DNA from: Bacteroidota bacterium
Lineage (GTDB): Bacteria > Bacteroidota > Ignavibacteria > Ignavibacteriales > Melioribacteraceae
Reading direction: 5' to 3'
Assembly: GCA_021824635.1 (NCBI GenBank)
Contig: JAKAKD010000045.1
Coordinates: 1-41,849, forward strand
DNA length: 41,849 bases
Shown here: one piece after another, positions 9,495-20,167 of the stretch
Layout: every line of letters begins with the position of its first letter
Numbering within the stretch: the first letter of the stretch is position 1
Program-made: the position numbers and the translations under genes
Notes under the pieces: model-generated
Told to the model about the DNA's origin: nothing
The model's database searches: none
What the model saw: only the letters and a program-made list of their open reading frames with translations

Positions 9495-10241
9495 ATGATA
9501 GAGATAAAAAATATAACAAAGGAATACTTTACAGGTGCTGGTTTTAAAATATCAGTTTTAAAAGATATCACGTTAAAGGTCGTAGATAAAAAGATAACAT
9601 CAGTAATAGCTCCTAGTGGTTCTGGAAAATCTACGCTATTGAAAATTATTTCAGGTTTAGAAGAACCAACTTCAGGTGTTGTCGTAAATCCTTCAGCTCA
9701 AAAAATAATTTTGATACCCACGGCTCCTTCATCATTCCCATGGCTCAATGTGTTTGATAACGTAAAATTTGGATTGAATAAATACGTTGAAAAACAGATT
9801 CAATTATTAATCAACTTAGTAGGGCTGGAAGGGTACAACACTTTTCATTGCAATAACCGCAGTCTTGGTTTTAGATTTAGAATTTCTTTAGCACGCTCTC
9901 TTGCACATAACCCGGCAGCTATTCTTTTAGATGAACCTTTTATTGAAATGAATACTCAAACTAAAAATGAGATGCTCTTACTTATTCGAGAAATCAATAA
10001 AACTCTAGGCATTACTTTTCTAATTACTACTTCAAATCTTACAGAGGCACTATTTCTATCAGATAAAGTTTATTTGATGAAAAAAGATCCGGGTGAAATC
10101 ATCTCAGAAAGTGATATTGAACTTTCTACAAAGCGGGACGAATCAACTTATTCTTCAGAATCTTTCAAGCAATTACGGAATAAAATCTCCTCCGCATTTG
10201 AACAAATAGAGTCACAAAAATTGGTTAATCTTTCTATCTAA
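9495..10241 (+). CDS. ABC-transporter ATPase with degenerate motifs
   Basis: A 248-residue ABC ATPase partnered with the preceding permease. Walker A (APSGSGKST, residues about 38-46) and Walker B (ILLDEP, about 144-149) are intact. Other conserved parts are not: the LSGGQ-type signature reads SLGFR, the Q-loop glutamine position reads within IPTAPSSFPW, and the H-loop histidine (usually THD) is replaced in TTSNLTEA. The frame is intact, so this is not an obvious pseudogene. The degeneration could mean an asymmetric or non-transport role, or simply a fast-evolving importer. Confidence 0.85.
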   Translation: MIEIKNITKEYFTGAGFKISVLKDITLKVVDKKITSVIAPSGSGKSTLLKIISGLEEPTSGVVVNPSAQKIILIPTAPSSFPWLNVFDNVKFGLNKYVEKQIQLLINLVGLEGYNTFHCNNRSLGFRFRISLARSLAHNPAAILLDEPFIEMNTQTKNEMLLLIREINKTLGITFLITTSNLTEALFLSDKVYLMKKDPGEIISESDIELSTKRDESTYSSESFKQLRNKISSAFEQIESQKLVNLSI

Positions 10242-10256
10242 ATTGGATTTACATTC

Positions 10257-11801
10257 ATGAAAGAAAAAATAAGTAATCTGGAAAAATTGAGAGAAGAAGC
10301 ACAACTTGGCGGCGGTTTAGATAAAATTAAATCTCAGCATGAAAAAGGAAAACTAACAGCTCGTGAACGTATTCAATTATTAGTTGATGAAGGGTCGTTT
10401 CAAGAATTAGATATGTTCGTAAAACATCGTTCTTATGATTTTGGTTTGGATAATCAGAAATATCTTGGTGACGGTGTTGTAACCGGTTTTGCAAAGATTA
10501 ACGGAAGACAAGTAGCAATATTCAGTCAAGACTTTACAGTCTTCGGCGGCTCACTATCAGAAACTCATGCCGAAAAAATTTGTAAAGTAATGGATATGGC
10601 AGTTAAGATCGGTATTCCGGTCATTGGCTTAAACGATTCCGGCGGTGCGAGAATTCAAGAAGGAGTTGTTAGTCTTGGAGGATATGCAGATATTTTTCTT
10701 CGAAACACATTAGCATCTGGAGTAATTCCGCAAATCTCTGCCGTACTTGGTCCATGTGCCGGCGGTGCGGTTTATTCTCCTGCAATAACGGATTTTGTTT
10801 TCATGGTTAAACATACCAGCCATATGTTTGTTACCGGACCCAACGTTGTAAAAACTGTTACACATGAGGAAGTCAGTTTTGAAGATTTGGGAGGCGCAGA
10901 AACTCATGCATCTAAAAGTGGTGTAGCTCATTTTGTTTTTGACAGCGAAGTTGAGGTAATCGAAAACCTACGGAAATTATTTGGTTTTCTGCCTCTTAAT
11001 TGGAAAGACTCAGCACCTGAAAAAGAATTTGATTTCACCAAAGACCTTACTGAAGCCAAATTAGACTCAATCATTCCGGAACATCCGAACAAACCGTACG
11101 ACATGAAGGAGATAATTTCTTTACTTCTTGATGATGGCGATTTTCTAGAAGTCCATGAGAATTACGCACAAAACATTATTGTTGGATTCGGTAGAGTAGG
11201 TGGGTTATCAGTCGGAGTGATTGCTAATCAACCGCAAATTTTAGCCGGAGTGCTTGATATAAATTCATCAGTCAAAGGTGCCCGGTTCATCCGTTTCTGT
11301 GATGCTTTCAATATTCCACTTTTAGTTCTTGAAGATGTTCCTGGATTTTTACCCGGTACAGAACAAGAGTGGAATGGAATTATTAGACATGGTTCAAAAT
11401 TACTTTTTGCATTTTGCGAAGCTACTGTTCCGAAAGTTACTGTTATTACTCGTAAAGCTTACGGCGGGGCTTATGATGTAATGAATTCGAAACATATTAG
11501 GGGTGATTTTAATTTTGCTTGGCCTAGTGCGGAAATAGCTGTTATGGGTCCAAAAGGTGCGGTCGAAATTATTTTCAAAAAAGAAATCTCAGCTTCAAAA
11601 AATCACGAAGAAAAATTGAATGAAAAACTCTCTGAATATGTAGAAAAATTCACAAATCCATATATTGCTGCAGAACGCGGATATATTGATGAAGTAATCA
11701 TTCCAAGAGAAACACGAATGAAAATTGTTCAGGCTTTCCAGTTGCTAAAAACAAAAGTTGATACCAATCCAAAGAAGAAGCATTGTAATATCCCATTGTA
11801 A
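10257..11801 (+). CDS. Acyl-CoA (propionyl-CoA type) carboxylase carboxyltransferase subunit
   Basis: A 514-residue carboxyltransferase with two crotonase-like halves. The N-terminal half has the acyl-CoA binding GGxR-type motif in [11 protein letters not shown] (near residue 125) and [12 protein letters not shown]. The C-terminal half has [17 protein letters not shown] and [11 protein letters not shown] for carboxybiotin binding. It moves CO2 from biotin to propionyl-CoA (PccB), or acts in the related methylmalonyl-CoA decarboxylase. No biotin carboxylase or biotin-carrier gene lies beside it, so the partner subunits must be elsewhere. Confidence 0.93.
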   Translation: MKEKISNLEKLREEAQLGGGLDKIKSQHEKGKLTARERIQLLVDEGSFQELDMFVKHRSYDFGLDNQKYLGDGVVTGFAKINGRQVAIFSQDFTVFGGSLSETHAEKICKVMDMAVKIGIPVIGLNDSGGARIQEGVVSLGGYADIFLRNTLASGVIPQISAVLGPCAGGAVYSPAITDFVFMVKHTSHMFVTGPNVVKTVTHEEVSFEDLGGAETHASKSGVAHFVFDSEVEVIENLRKLFGFLPLNWKDSAPEKEFDFTKDLTEAKLDSIIPEHPNKPYDMKEIISLLLDDGDFLEVHENYAQNIIVGFGRVGGLSVGVIANQPQILAGVLDINSSVKGARFIRFCDAFNIPLLVLEDVPGFLPGTEQEWNGIIRHGSKLLFAFCEATVPKVTVITRKAYGGAYDVMNSKHIRGDFNFAWPSAEIAVMGPKGAVEIIFKKEISASKNHEEKLNEKLSEYVEKFTNPYIAAERGYIDEVIIPRETRMKIVQAFQLLKTKVDTNPKKKHCNIPL

Positions 11802-11922
11802 TATTTTTAAAACCTAACCCTTTTAATTACAAGCACTAAACTACCTTGATATCATAAACTAACTTGACAATCCGTTTATAAGAAGTTAAATTGCGACCAA
11901 AATTAAAGTAACCGGAGTCTGT

Positions 11923-14556
11923 GTGAAAAAACTGCTATTCTTACCAATAGTTATAATGATTATTTTCTTTTTTTCATCTTGCAGCAGTTCGCAATCATAC
12001 ATAAAATCCACATCAGCTACACAAAAAGATACACTCAAAGTAGCAGAAATACCGTCCAAAATAAATGAAATGTTGGAAAGCGCGCGTAAAGATTATGTTA
12101 ACGCACTTTATCAACAAAAATTGGGATTCAAAATAGAAACTTTGAATTATTACGAATCTGCTCTTTCAACAATAAATAAACTTAGCTACTATAATGCGAT
12201 AGAAGAAAACTCAACTTATGTTGAATTAGAAAAATCAATTGTAGAAGATTATCAGAAATACATTGAAAGTCTAGATGAGTTGCCAGAGAATGCTTCGATT
12301 GGTGCGTTAGAAGAATGGATGAATAAAAAAATTCCCGATGTTATTCAAGAAGATGATAGTGTTAATGTAAAAGTTGATAAAGGTCCAACTACAGTTGTAG
12401 TTGTTGGCGATTTTCCTTTGGAAGTTAACCGCTATGTAGAAAAATATATTGAATATTTTACTGGTAAAGGAAGACATTATATTGAGAGCTGGCTTTCTCG
12501 CTCCGGAAAGTATTTTCCTTTGATGGCAAAAATATTTGCAGAAGAAAAAGTTCCTCAGCAATTAATCTATTTGAGTATGCCTGAAAGCGGATTAAATCCA
12601 AATGCACGCTCATGGGCAAAAGCAGTAGGAATGTGGCAGTTTGTACGCGGAACTGCGAGACTATATGATCTTAATATTAATTTTGCAATTGATGAAAGAC
12701 GAGATCCAGAAAAAGCAACTCATGCTGCTGCTAGACATTTACGTGATCTATATTTTTCATTAGGCGATTGGTATTTGGCTGTTGCTTCTTATAATAGCGG
12801 AGAAGGAAGAGTTCGTAAAGCAATGAGAAGAGCTGGTTCAAGCGATTTTTGGGAAATTCGTCCCTATTTGCCAAGAGAAACTCGAAATTATATTCCTCAG
12901 TATATTGCAGTTACATTGATTGCAAGCAGACCGGAACAATATGGTTTTACTAATATTCAGTTTGAAAAACCGCATGAATATACTATTCATAGAATTAATG
13001 AAGCTATAGACATGAGCATCTTAGCAAAATGTGCTGGTATTAGCGTTGATTTACTACGTGATATGAATCCTGAATTAACTCAGAACTGCACTCCTCAAAA
13101 TTATGATGGTGGTTACCCGCTGCGAGTACCAACAAAATCTTATGACGCATTTGTTCAAAATCTCAAAGATATTCCTGACGAAGCAAAAATTCAGTTTGTT
13201 ACTCATACAGTTAAACATGGTGAAAAATTATCTGATATAGCTGCAAAATATGATATTAGTATTTCCAATTTAGCTGATGCAAATAATCTTTCGGTAAGAG
13301 GACGACTAAGAGTTGGAACAGAATTAAAAATCCCGGTTTCTAATTTTAATGCGGAAGATTTTGCAGTAAACACAGATGTACTACCAGCTATTGAAGAAGA
13401 GATCAAAACTTTAGACCAGAATCCTTCTTACCAACTACAATTGACAAACAACACAGATGAAGATAAGTTTTCTAAAATTTATCAAGAAATGTTAGGCAAT
13501 TCAGTAAAATATCTTGTCCCTGAAGGAAAGGAAATACTTAAGTATACAGTTAAGAGCAATGATAATCTAATGGATATAGCCGACTTGTATAAGGTACGTG
13601 TTTCTGATATTAGAAACTGGAACAATTTGCCCTATACATCAACTGTTCGTGTAGGACAAGAGCTTGCAATTTTCGTAGCGAAAGATAAAGTTGATTATTT
13701 CTCTTCGATTAACAAAATGAGTGCAAGTGAAAAGAGAAACATTCTCTTTGTAAATTCGGATGACAGAAGTGGAGAGAGCAGACTTGCAAACGTAAGCGGC
13801 AAAACTTCTAAGTATAAGATAAGAAAAGGCGAATCATTAGGTAAAATTGCCAAGAAGTTTGGCGTTTCTGTAGCGCAGTTGAGAAAATGGAATAAACTTA
13901 ACTCCAACAAATTAATTGCCGGAAGTGTTTTGATCGTTCACGGAAGAGGTGTTACGAGTTCAATTGGCGATAATACTACTCGAAAAGAAGCAAATGTTCT
14001 TCATTATACTGTTAAAGAAGGTGATGTAATTGGATCAATAGCCGAGATGTTTAAAGTCTCGATTAATGACATAAAAAATTGGAACAATCTGAAAAACAAT
14101 AAAGTAGTCATTGGTAAAACAATTGAAATTTATTCTGATGTTGATCCTTCTTCAAAAACTTCGAAATCGAATAGTGTAACAAAAGTTAAGTCTGCTAAAA
14201 CATCTAAAGAGAGCCTGAGCACATATAAAGTAAAACGCGGCGAAACACTTTCTGAGATAGCCGAAAAATTTAATGTTACTTCAAAAGAAATTATTAAGTG
14301 GAACAACTTGAAGAACAGTAAAATTATTGTAGGGCAGACTTTGAATATCAGCAAAAAATCTGCTGCTGAGAATGATAAAACTGTATCAAAACAAAATTCA
14401 AAAAATGTAAATAACTCAATTCATGTTGTTAAAGAGGGGGAATCACTCTGGACAATTGCAAAGAATTACAATGTGAACGTTTCTAATTTAATGACATGGA
14501 ATAATTTGAAAAATGACCGCGTAAAGACGGGTCAAAAGATAAAAATTCAAAATTAG
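11923..14556 (+). CDS. MltD-type membrane-bound lytic transglycosylase with six LysM repeats
   Basis: An 877-residue lipoprotein (lipobox FSSC, Cys20) that cleaves peptidoglycan. The SLT/goose-lysozyme-like domain (about residues 190-330) has the catalytic Glu in MPESGLNP near residue 218, then AVGMWQF and [10 protein letters not shown]. Six LysM peptidoglycan-binding repeats follow, starting near residues 427, 540, 626, 699, 766 and 832; each has the pattern Y-x-V-K-x-G-E-x-L and ends in WNNL-type segments. Start is GTG 11923 preceded by GGAG. Six LysM copies is more than the two or three usual in proteobacterial MltD. Confidence 0.93.
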   Translation: MKKLLFLPIVIMIIFFFSSCSSSQSYIKSTSATQKDTLKVAEIPSKINEMLESARKDYVNALYQQKLGFKIETLNYYESALSTINKLSYYNAIEENSTYVELEKSIVEDYQKYIESLDELPENASIGALEEWMNKKIPDVIQEDDSVNVKVDKGPTTVVVVGDFPLEVNRYVEKYIEYFTGKGRHYIESWLSRSGKYFPLMAKIFAEEKVPQQLIYLSMPESGLNPNARSWAKAVGMWQFVRGTARLYDLNINFAIDERRDPEKATHAAARHLRDLYFSLGDWYLAVASYNSGEGRVRKAMRRAGSSDFWEIRPYLPRETRNYIPQYIAVTLIASRPEQYGFTNIQFEKPHEYTIHRINEAIDMSILAKCAGISVDLLRDMNPELTQNCTPQNYDGGYPLRVPTKSYDAFVQNLKDIPDEAKIQFVTHTVKHGEKLSDIAAKYDISISNLADANNLSVRGRLRVGTELKIPVSNFNAEDFAVNTDVLPAIEEEIKTLDQNPSYQLQLTNNTDEDKFSKIYQEMLGNSVKYLVPEGKEILKYTVKSNDNLMDIADLYKVRVSDIRNWNNLPYTSTVRVGQELAIFVAKDKVDYFSSINKMSASEKRNILFVNSDDRSGESRLANVSGKTSKYKIRKGESLGKIAKKFGVSVAQLRKWNKLNSNKLIAGSVLIVHGRGVTSSIGDNTTRKEANVLHYTVKEGDVIGSIAEMFKVSINDIKNWNNLKNNKVVIGKTIEIYSDVDPSSKTSKSNSVTKVKSAKTSKESLSTYKVKRGETLSEIAEKFNVTSKEIIKWNNLKNSKIIVGQTLNISKKSAAENDKTVSKQNSKNVNNSIHVVKEGESLWTIAKNYNVNVSNLMTWNNLKNDRVKTGQKIKIQN

Positions 14557-14579
14557 TTTGTTCTTTAAAAAATAAAAAG

Positions 14580-14672
14580 CTGTTAGGGGTGCATCCCGGA
14601 AACTTGCCGCGGAATTGCTGAGAGTAAACCCTTAAACCTGATCTGGATAATGCCAGCGTAGGAAAACGGTAC
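14580..14672 (+). promoter_or_regulatory. TPP (THI-element) riboswitch aptamer
   Basis: The conserved THI-box parts are in order: AGGGGTGC, then CTGAGA (14618-14623), ACCCTTAAACCTGAT, and GGATAATGCCAGCGTAGG. These form the pyrimidine- and pyrophosphate-sensing arms of the TPP aptamer. It precedes a TonB receptor, a thiamine pyrophosphokinase and a symporter, so thiamine pyrophosphate should switch the operon off. Confidence 0.95.
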
Positions 14673-14687
14673 AGAATTTTCAAGTAC

Positions 14688-14712
14688 AGCCGTTTCCCAA
14701 ACGGCTTTTTTA
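14688..14712 (+). terminator. Riboswitch expression platform terminator
   Basis: A 7-bp perfect stem (AGCCGTT / AACGGCT) is followed by a T-run, 15 bases after the TPP aptamer. The segment AAAACGGTAC at the aptamer end can pair with GTACAGCCGTTT, giving an antiterminator. This fits transcription termination when TPP is bound. Confidence 0.85.
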
Positions 14713-14738
14713 TTTCTATAAATAAAAGGAGAGATAAA

Positions 14739-17222
14739 ATGAAGTACTTGAGTATTATTGCTTTAGTATTGTTAGCTGTGCAGTTAGACGCACAAGTTGA
14801 ATCTGTTAGAGGAAATATCTTCAGCTTGTCAGATAAATCACCTTTGAATTTTGCAAGTGTAGTAGTTGAAGGGAAGAATATTGGTACCACCACAAATGAA
14901 AATGGTTCTTTTGAACTAAAAGAAAAATTAGAGATTAATGACTTTCTGGTTTTTAGTCACATCGGATACGAGTCCCGAAAAATTAAAGTAAGTGAGTTCG
15001 TCAATTCAAGTAGACAAGTATTCCTTCAGAATAAATTAATAACAAGTCAGACAATTCTTGTGAAAGGCAGTATTGGTGAGGCCGGATTCACGCCAATAAC
15101 TTTTTCTAAAATTGATCGGAAGTCAATCAAGCAAACCTACGTTAATCAAGATATTCCCGAACTTCTGAGTTATCAGCCATCAATTACTTTTTATTCTGAA
15201 AACGGAAATGGGATTGGATATAATTATCTAAGTATTCGCGGTTTTGATCAAAGAAGAATATCAGTCTCTATCAATGGAATTCCACAAAACGATCCGGAGG
15301 ATCACAACGTCTATTGGCTGGATTTTCCTGACCTTCTCGAAAGTACTGAACTAATTCAGATTCAACGAGGTGCCGGTTCGGGAATCGTTGGTTATCCTGC
15401 TGTTGGTGGTTCAATCAATATTATAACTTCTGCATTTTCTGATAAACCAAGAATGGATTTCACTACCTCAATTGGCGACTATAATACTAGAAAATATTCG
15501 ACTCAATTTTCAAGCGGATTGATATCAAATAAATACTCTATTTACGCTAAACTTTCACAAACATTGAGCAGCGGATATCGTAACTCAAGCTGGATTGATT
15601 TTAAGTCATATCATTTGAGTGCCGTTCGGTATGATGATAATTTGACAACTCAGTTAAACCTTTTTGGAGGTCCGGTTGCTGACGGACTAGCTTATACCGG
15701 TTTGCCAAAATTCACAATCAAGAATAAAGAATTACGCAGAGCTAATTATTCCTATTGGGAAGCCGGAGATGATAATTACACCTATATGCTTGAAAGACGC
15801 ACAGATGAGATAGAAAATTTTTCTCAACCTCACTTTGAACTTTTGAATGAATGGAAGATCAATGATAAAGTTACTTTGAACAATGCACTCTTTTTAGTTT
15901 TAGGTAATGGTTTCTTCGATTACGATGGCTCCTGGGCTGATACAAATTATTTTAGAATAACTCATGATAATGGTTTCCAAGCGACTGGAAATCCGGGCAA
16001 TGCACTCATCCGTGCAATGGTAGAGAACAAACAATGGGGCTGGATACCACGCATGAGTATTAAGCATACGAATGGAGAGCTAATTCTTGGCGGAGAACTT
16101 CGTGTCCACCGCTCGCTTCATTGGGGAAGTATTGGCTTTGCCGATAACCTTCCAAATGGGCTAACGAAAGATTACCGTTATTATCAATTCCAGGGTGGAA
16201 AAGATATTCTTAATTTCTATGCGAATGAGAGTTACGTTTTGAATGATCAGACCAACTTCTTAATTGAAGCGCAACTGGCTTATCATAAGTATAGATTGTT
16301 TGCAGAAAAATACCTCGGCAACGATTTCGAGGTCAGTAATTTATTTTTCAATCCCCGTTTTGGAATTAATTACAAATTTACTCCTGAGTGGAATTATTAT
16401 TTCTCATTTGCCCGCGTAACAAGAGAACCGCGTTTGAACAACTATTATGATGCGGCAGAATCGAGCGGAGGTTCAACTCCTCAGTTTGAAATTACATCTA
16501 CCGGTGCTTATGATTTTTCGAAACCACTTGTAAAACCGGAAACGATGAACAATTTTGAGTTAGGCACATCTTTATCTAAAGAGAACCTTAATTTATCATT
16601 CGATTTTTTCTATATGTTGTTTAATGATGAAATAGTAAAGAAAGGACAAGTTGATAGATTCGGTCAGCCAATAACCGGTAATATGGACCAAACCATACAT
16701 TATGGTATTGAAGCGGCAAGCACGCTAAGATTGAACAATAACTTTGAATTTATTCTCAACGGTTCTCTATCTAGGAATTATATTAATAAAGGTTATTATT
16801 TCCTTGAGACAGGCACTTCGACTTCGCCGGATAAAATTGACTTAAGCGGCAATAGAATAAGCGGATTTCCAAACTTCATGATGAATGCTGTAATTAAATA
16901 TCATAATGATAATTTTCTTCTTCAAGCAAATCTTAAATATGTTGGAAACTTCTTTACGGATAATTACGACACAAAATTAGTCGAACTACTTAAGTCTTTT
17001 CCCACTTTAGCGGACTACTCTGACAATAGAGTAGATTCATATTTTGTTGCTAATCTATTCATTTCATATAACGTTAACTTAGAACCAAGTGCAAAAAATT
17101 TACAATTATTTTTTCAAGTGAACAATCTGTTTGATAACTTATATGCAGCTTATGGAATTGGAAAGGAATATTTTCCTGCCGCAGAAAGAAATTTTGTAGT
17201 TGGAATAAAGTTAGGTATGTGA
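14739..17222 (+). CDS. TonB-dependent outer-membrane receptor for thiamine or a precursor
   Basis: An 827-residue protein with a Sec signal peptide (first 19 residues, ending LDAQ). A carboxypeptidase-regulatory-like domain (about 22-105) follows, then a TonB plug (about 115-230, with SIRGFDQRRISVSINGIP and QRGAGSGIVGYPAVGGSINI) and a 22-strand-type barrel. It sits directly under a TPP riboswitch and is translationally coupled to thiamine pyrophosphokinase. I therefore infer that it imports thiamine or a thiamine precursor across the outer membrane, powered by TonB-ExbBD. The start has a good AAGGAGAG ribosome site. Confidence 0.93.
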   Translation: MKYLSIIALVLLAVQLDAQVESVRGNIFSLSDKSPLNFASVVVEGKNIGTTTNENGSFELKEKLEINDFLVFSHIGYESRKIKVSEFVNSSRQVFLQNKLITSQTILVKGSIGEAGFTPITFSKIDRKSIKQTYVNQDIPELLSYQPSITFYSENGNGIGYNYLSIRGFDQRRISVSINGIPQNDPEDHNVYWLDFPDLLESTELIQIQRGAGSGIVGYPAVGGSINIITSAFSDKPRMDFTTSIGDYNTRKYSTQFSSGLISNKYSIYAKLSQTLSSGYRNSSWIDFKSYHLSAVRYDDNLTTQLNLFGGPVADGLAYTGLPKFTIKNKELRRANYSYWEAGDDNYTYMLERRTDEIENFSQPHFELLNEWKINDKVTLNNALFLVLGNGFFDYDGSWADTNYFRITHDNGFQATGNPGNALIRAMVENKQWGWIPRMSIKHTNGELILGGELRVHRSLHWGSIGFADNLPNGLTKDYRYYQFQGGKDILNFYANESYVLNDQTNFLIEAQLAYHKYRLFAEKYLGNDFEVSNLFFNPRFGINYKFTPEWNYYFSFARVTREPRLNNYYDAAESSGGSTPQFEITSTGAYDFSKPLVKPETMNNFELGTSLSKENLNLSFDFFYMLFNDEIVKKGQVDRFGQPITGNMDQTIHYGIEAASTLRLNNNFEFILNGSLSRNYINKGYYFLETGTSTSPDKIDLSGNRISGFPNFMMNAVIKYHNDNFLLQANLKYVGNFFTDNYDTKLVELLKSFPTLADYSDNRVDSYFVANLFISYNVNLEPSAKNLQLFFQVNNLFDNLYAAYGIGKEYFPAAERNFVVGIKLGM

Positions 17223-17875
17223 TGAAAAAGTGCATTATACTAGCAAATGGGGAATCACCCCCAAAAAGAGTTTTCGATTATCTAATTCGTAATGATTTTC
17301 AAACGCTTATCTGCGCTGACGGAGGAGCTAACTCTGCAGAAAAATTGAACATTGTACCAGATTACATAATTGGCGATCTTGACTCTATCAATCCGTCCGT
17401 ATATGATTACTTCTATGATAAATGTGATATTATCAAGGTTGATAGACAGAATGATACAGATGTTGAAAAGTGCTTAAAGTTTGCGATCAAAAAAAAGTAT
17501 AATGAAGTAATATTGTTAGGGGCAACGGGGAACAGGTTAGATCATTCATTTTGCAACATGGGCATTGTAATAAAGTTTTTTGATAAGATTTCTATTAGAA
17601 TACTTCACCAGAAGTCTCTTCTAACCGCATACACCGGCAATGTAAAATTAAGGACCTTACCAAACGAGACAATTTCTATTTATGGAATTAATTCTAAAAC
17701 AAAGATCAGCTCAAGAGGATTAAGATACCGGCTCAAGAATATTTCACTGCCATTTGGTATAAAAGAAAGTACTAGTAATGTTGCCTTAAAGAATGAAGTT
17801 GAGTTGAAAATTAAAAATGGAATTGTATTTGTTATCCGTGATTTTGAAACTATGAGAAAGTATGGTCTCTTTTAG
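17222..17875 (+). CDS. Thiamine pyrophosphokinase
   Basis: A 217-residue enzyme transferring pyrophosphate from ATP to thiamine to make TPP. Characteristic segments are ICADGGANSAEKL, the acidic GDLDSI, the substrate-site NDTDVEKCL and LGATGNRLDH. The start is ATG 17222, which shares a base with the receptor's TGA stop; a GTG three bases earlier is possible. It is the second gene of the TPP-riboswitch operon, which makes a salvage pathway from outer membrane to cofactor. Confidence 0.93.
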   Translation: MKKCIILANGESPPKRVFDYLIRNDFQTLICADGGANSAEKLNIVPDYIIGDLDSINPSVYDYFYDKCDIIKVDRQNDTDVEKCLKFAIKKKYNEVILLGATGNRLDHSFCNMGIVIKFFDKISIRILHQKSLLTAYTGNVKLRTLPNETISIYGINSKTKISSRGLRYRLKNISLPFGIKESTSNVALKNEVELKIKNGIVFVIRDFETMRKYGLF

Positions 17876-19259
17876 TCACTTAGATCTATTTATTATAATT
17901 TCTTTCTTTGTTATACTTCTATTGATAGGTTTTTTACCAAAGAAAGAAGAGCTTGGTGATACATCAGGCTATCTGCTTTCCGGTAGAAAAGTTGGTTTGT
18001 TTCTCTTTATTATGACTAATGTTGCCACTTGGTACGGAGGTATTCTCGGAGTAGGTGAATTTACATATCGGTATGGATTGTTGAGCTGGTTTACTCAAGG
18101 ATTACCATATTATATTTTTGCCTTAATCTTTGCACTATTTTTTGCTAAGAAGATTCGCATTGCATCTCTTTTTACAATACCGGATAAACTAGAACAAGTA
18201 TACGGAAGAAAAGTGGGACTGGTTTCCGCTGCCTTAATTTTTATTTTAGTTTCTCCGGCTCCTTACTTATTGATGACAGCAAACCTTTTAAGTCTAATTT
18301 TCAACATAAAGTTACTCCCGGCTTTGATTATCAGTCTATTTGTTTCCGGTATATATCTATTGAAAGGTGGATACAAATCGGACTTATATACAGACGTATT
18401 TCAGTTCTTTGTAATGTTTATTGGTTTCTTCCTTATAGTAATCATTTCATATTCAAATGTGGGTAATTACCAATATTTAAAAGAAACGCTCCCACATTCT
18501 TATCTTCAGTTGACATCGAATGTTTCTCCTATATATGTGATAGTCTGGTTTCTTATTGCATTGTGGACTTTCGCCGATCCGGGATTTCATCAGCGCTGTT
18601 ACGCAGCCAAGAACGGAAATGTTGCTAAGTGGGGAATTATTATTTCTGTTTTCTTTATGATTTTATTTGATTTTCTAACAACAGCCACGGGATTATATGC
18701 ACGAGCTACTTTACCAAATCTCTCTAACCCGGTTTTATCTTTTCCTCTTTACGCAGAAAAGATTTTAGGTAGCGGAGCCAAAGGAATTTTTTATGCAGCT
18801 ATGTTCGCAACAATTATTTCTACACTTAACAGTTTTATCTTTTTAAGTGCGACAACTTTTGGTCGAGATTTTGCATTTAAGCTTAGGAAGAATTCAGCTG
18901 AAAAAGATATTCCAAATTATACTAGACTTGGATTAATTTTTTCATCTATTGTTGCCATAACTTTAGCATATTATGTTCAGTCGGTAATTTCACTCTGGTA
19001 CATTATAGGAAGTATTTGTATACCCGGAATTATTTTAGTTGTCTTTGGGGCTTATTATGAAAAGATGAGAGTCCCTCATAAATATGCTCTAGTTGAAATT
19101 ATTGGTGGTGTACTAGCCAGTTTATTATGGTTTATAATTCGAGAGAAGGCCAATATTGAATATCTTAATCAAATTGAACCAATGATTGCCGGTTTAATAT
19201 TTGTAATACCTGTTCATATTAGGGGTGTTATTAAACGGCGGAATGTTTTTTCGTCTTAA
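17862..19259 (+). CDS. Sodium:solute symporter (SSS family), probable thiamine or precursor importer
   Basis: A 465-residue integral membrane protein with about 13 hydrophobic segments and the SSS-type start (SGYLLSGRKVG, then NVATWYGGILGVGEF). It overlaps thiN by 14 bases and is the last gene of the TPP-riboswitch operon. From position I infer that it carries thiamine or its pyrimidine/thiazole precursor across the inner membrane with sodium; the sequence alone does not give the substrate. Its last 29 bases overlap the 3' end of the convergent terC gene. Confidence 0.88.
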   Translation: MVSFSHLDLFIIISFFVILLLIGFLPKKEELGDTSGYLLSGRKVGLFLFIMTNVATWYGGILGVGEFTYRYGLLSWFTQGLPYYIFALIFALFFAKKIRIASLFTIPDKLEQVYGRKVGLVSAALIFILVSPAPYLLMTANLLSLIFNIKLLPALIISLFVSGIYLLKGGYKSDLYTDVFQFFVMFIGFFLIVIISYSNVGNYQYLKETLPHSYLQLTSNVSPIYVIVWFLIALWTFADPGFHQRCYAAKNGNVAKWGIIISVFFMILFDFLTTATGLYARATLPNLSNPVLSFPLYAEKILGSGAKGIFYAAMFATIISTLNSFIFLSATTFGRDFAFKLRKNSAEKDIPNYTRLGLIFSSIVAITLAYYVQSVISLWYIIGSICIPGIILVVFGAYYEKMRVPHKYALVEIIGGVLASLLWFIIREKANIEYLNQIEPMIAGLIFVIPVHIRGVIKRRNVFSS

Positions 19260-20160
19260 TCAACGAAAGTATTACGGAGATAACAATACAAATTATTATT
19301 ACTCCTAGTGAATGTAACGTTGATATTTCATAAATATCTGTTATTAACATCTTCAATCCTACAAAAGCTAAAATCACAGCAACGCCATACTTTAGATACA
19401 CAAACAGATCAACAATACCCGCTAATGCAAAGTAGAGCGCACGTAATCCAAGAATCGCAAATATATTTGATGTTATTATTATAAAAGGATCGTGAGTAAT
19501 AGCTATTACTGCAGGAATTGAATCTACAGCGAAGACTATATCTGCAGATTCAATTAAAAGTAAAGCCAGGAAAAGGGGAGTGACGTAACGAACAGATTTC
19601 TGTGTTGTGAAAAATCGGTGCCCATTATATTCTGTAAGAATATTAAACCGTTTGGAAACAAATTTAATTAGGAAGTTACTCTTGAGATCAATTTTTACTT
19701 CTCCTCCAAATGCCATTTTGTAGGCTGCAAAAAACAATATCAAACCAAAGATATAAATGATCGGGTGAAATACTTTAATTAGAGTAACACCCGCAAGTAT
19801 AAATAGTATTCTTAAAACAATAGCACTTAAAATTCCCCATTTCAAAATATGCGGCTGATTCTCATCGCTTATCCCTAAAACATTGAAAATCATTAGAAAC
19901 ACAAAAAGATTATCAACAGAAAGGGATTTTTCAACAAGGTAACCTGCTAAAAACTCAATAGCTTTTTGCTTTCCATCTTCAAGGAACAATAAAATAATCA
20001 GATTGAAAAGGAGAGCAGTAGAAATCCAAATTGCACTCCATATCAAACTAGATTTTATTTTAATCTTTCCTTTACGGTGATCCGTTACATATAGATCTAT
20101 GTAAAACATCACCATAATGAGTACAGTGAATATAACCCAAAAAATTAAGTGGTTATGCAT
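19231..20160 (-). CDS. TerC/Alx-family integral membrane protein
   Basis: A 309-residue membrane protein with about nine hydrophobic segments. Conserved TerC elements include EKSLSVDNLFVF and ESADIVFAVDSIPA with buried acidic residues, and NIFAILGLRALYF. Family members are linked to manganese export, pH response (Alx) or tellurite resistance; which applies here is not visible. It is the last gene of the smpB-tyrS-pdaD-terC strand and converges on the symporter gene with a 29-base overlap. Confidence 0.92.
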   Translation of the reverse strand: MHNHLIFWVIFTVLIMVMFYIDLYVTDHRKGKIKIKSSLIWSAIWISTALLFNLIILLFLEDGKQKAIEFLAGYLVEKSLSVDNLFVFLMIFNVLGISDENQPHILKWGILSAIVLRILFILAGVTLIKVFHPIIYIFGLILFFAAYKMAFGGEVKIDLKSNFLIKFVSKRFNILTEYNGHRFFTTQKSVRYVTPLFLALLLIESADIVFAVDSIPAVIAITHDPFIIITSNIFAILGLRALYFALAGIVDLFVYLKYGVAVILAFVGLKMLITDIYEISTLHSLGVIIICIVISVILSLIKTKKHSAV

Positions 20161-20167
20161 ATTCCTC

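Noticed and set aside
9495..10241. ABC ATPase as a pseudogene
   Set aside because: Frame, length and Walker motifs are intact and it stays coupled to a permease; unusual motifs alone do not prove decay.
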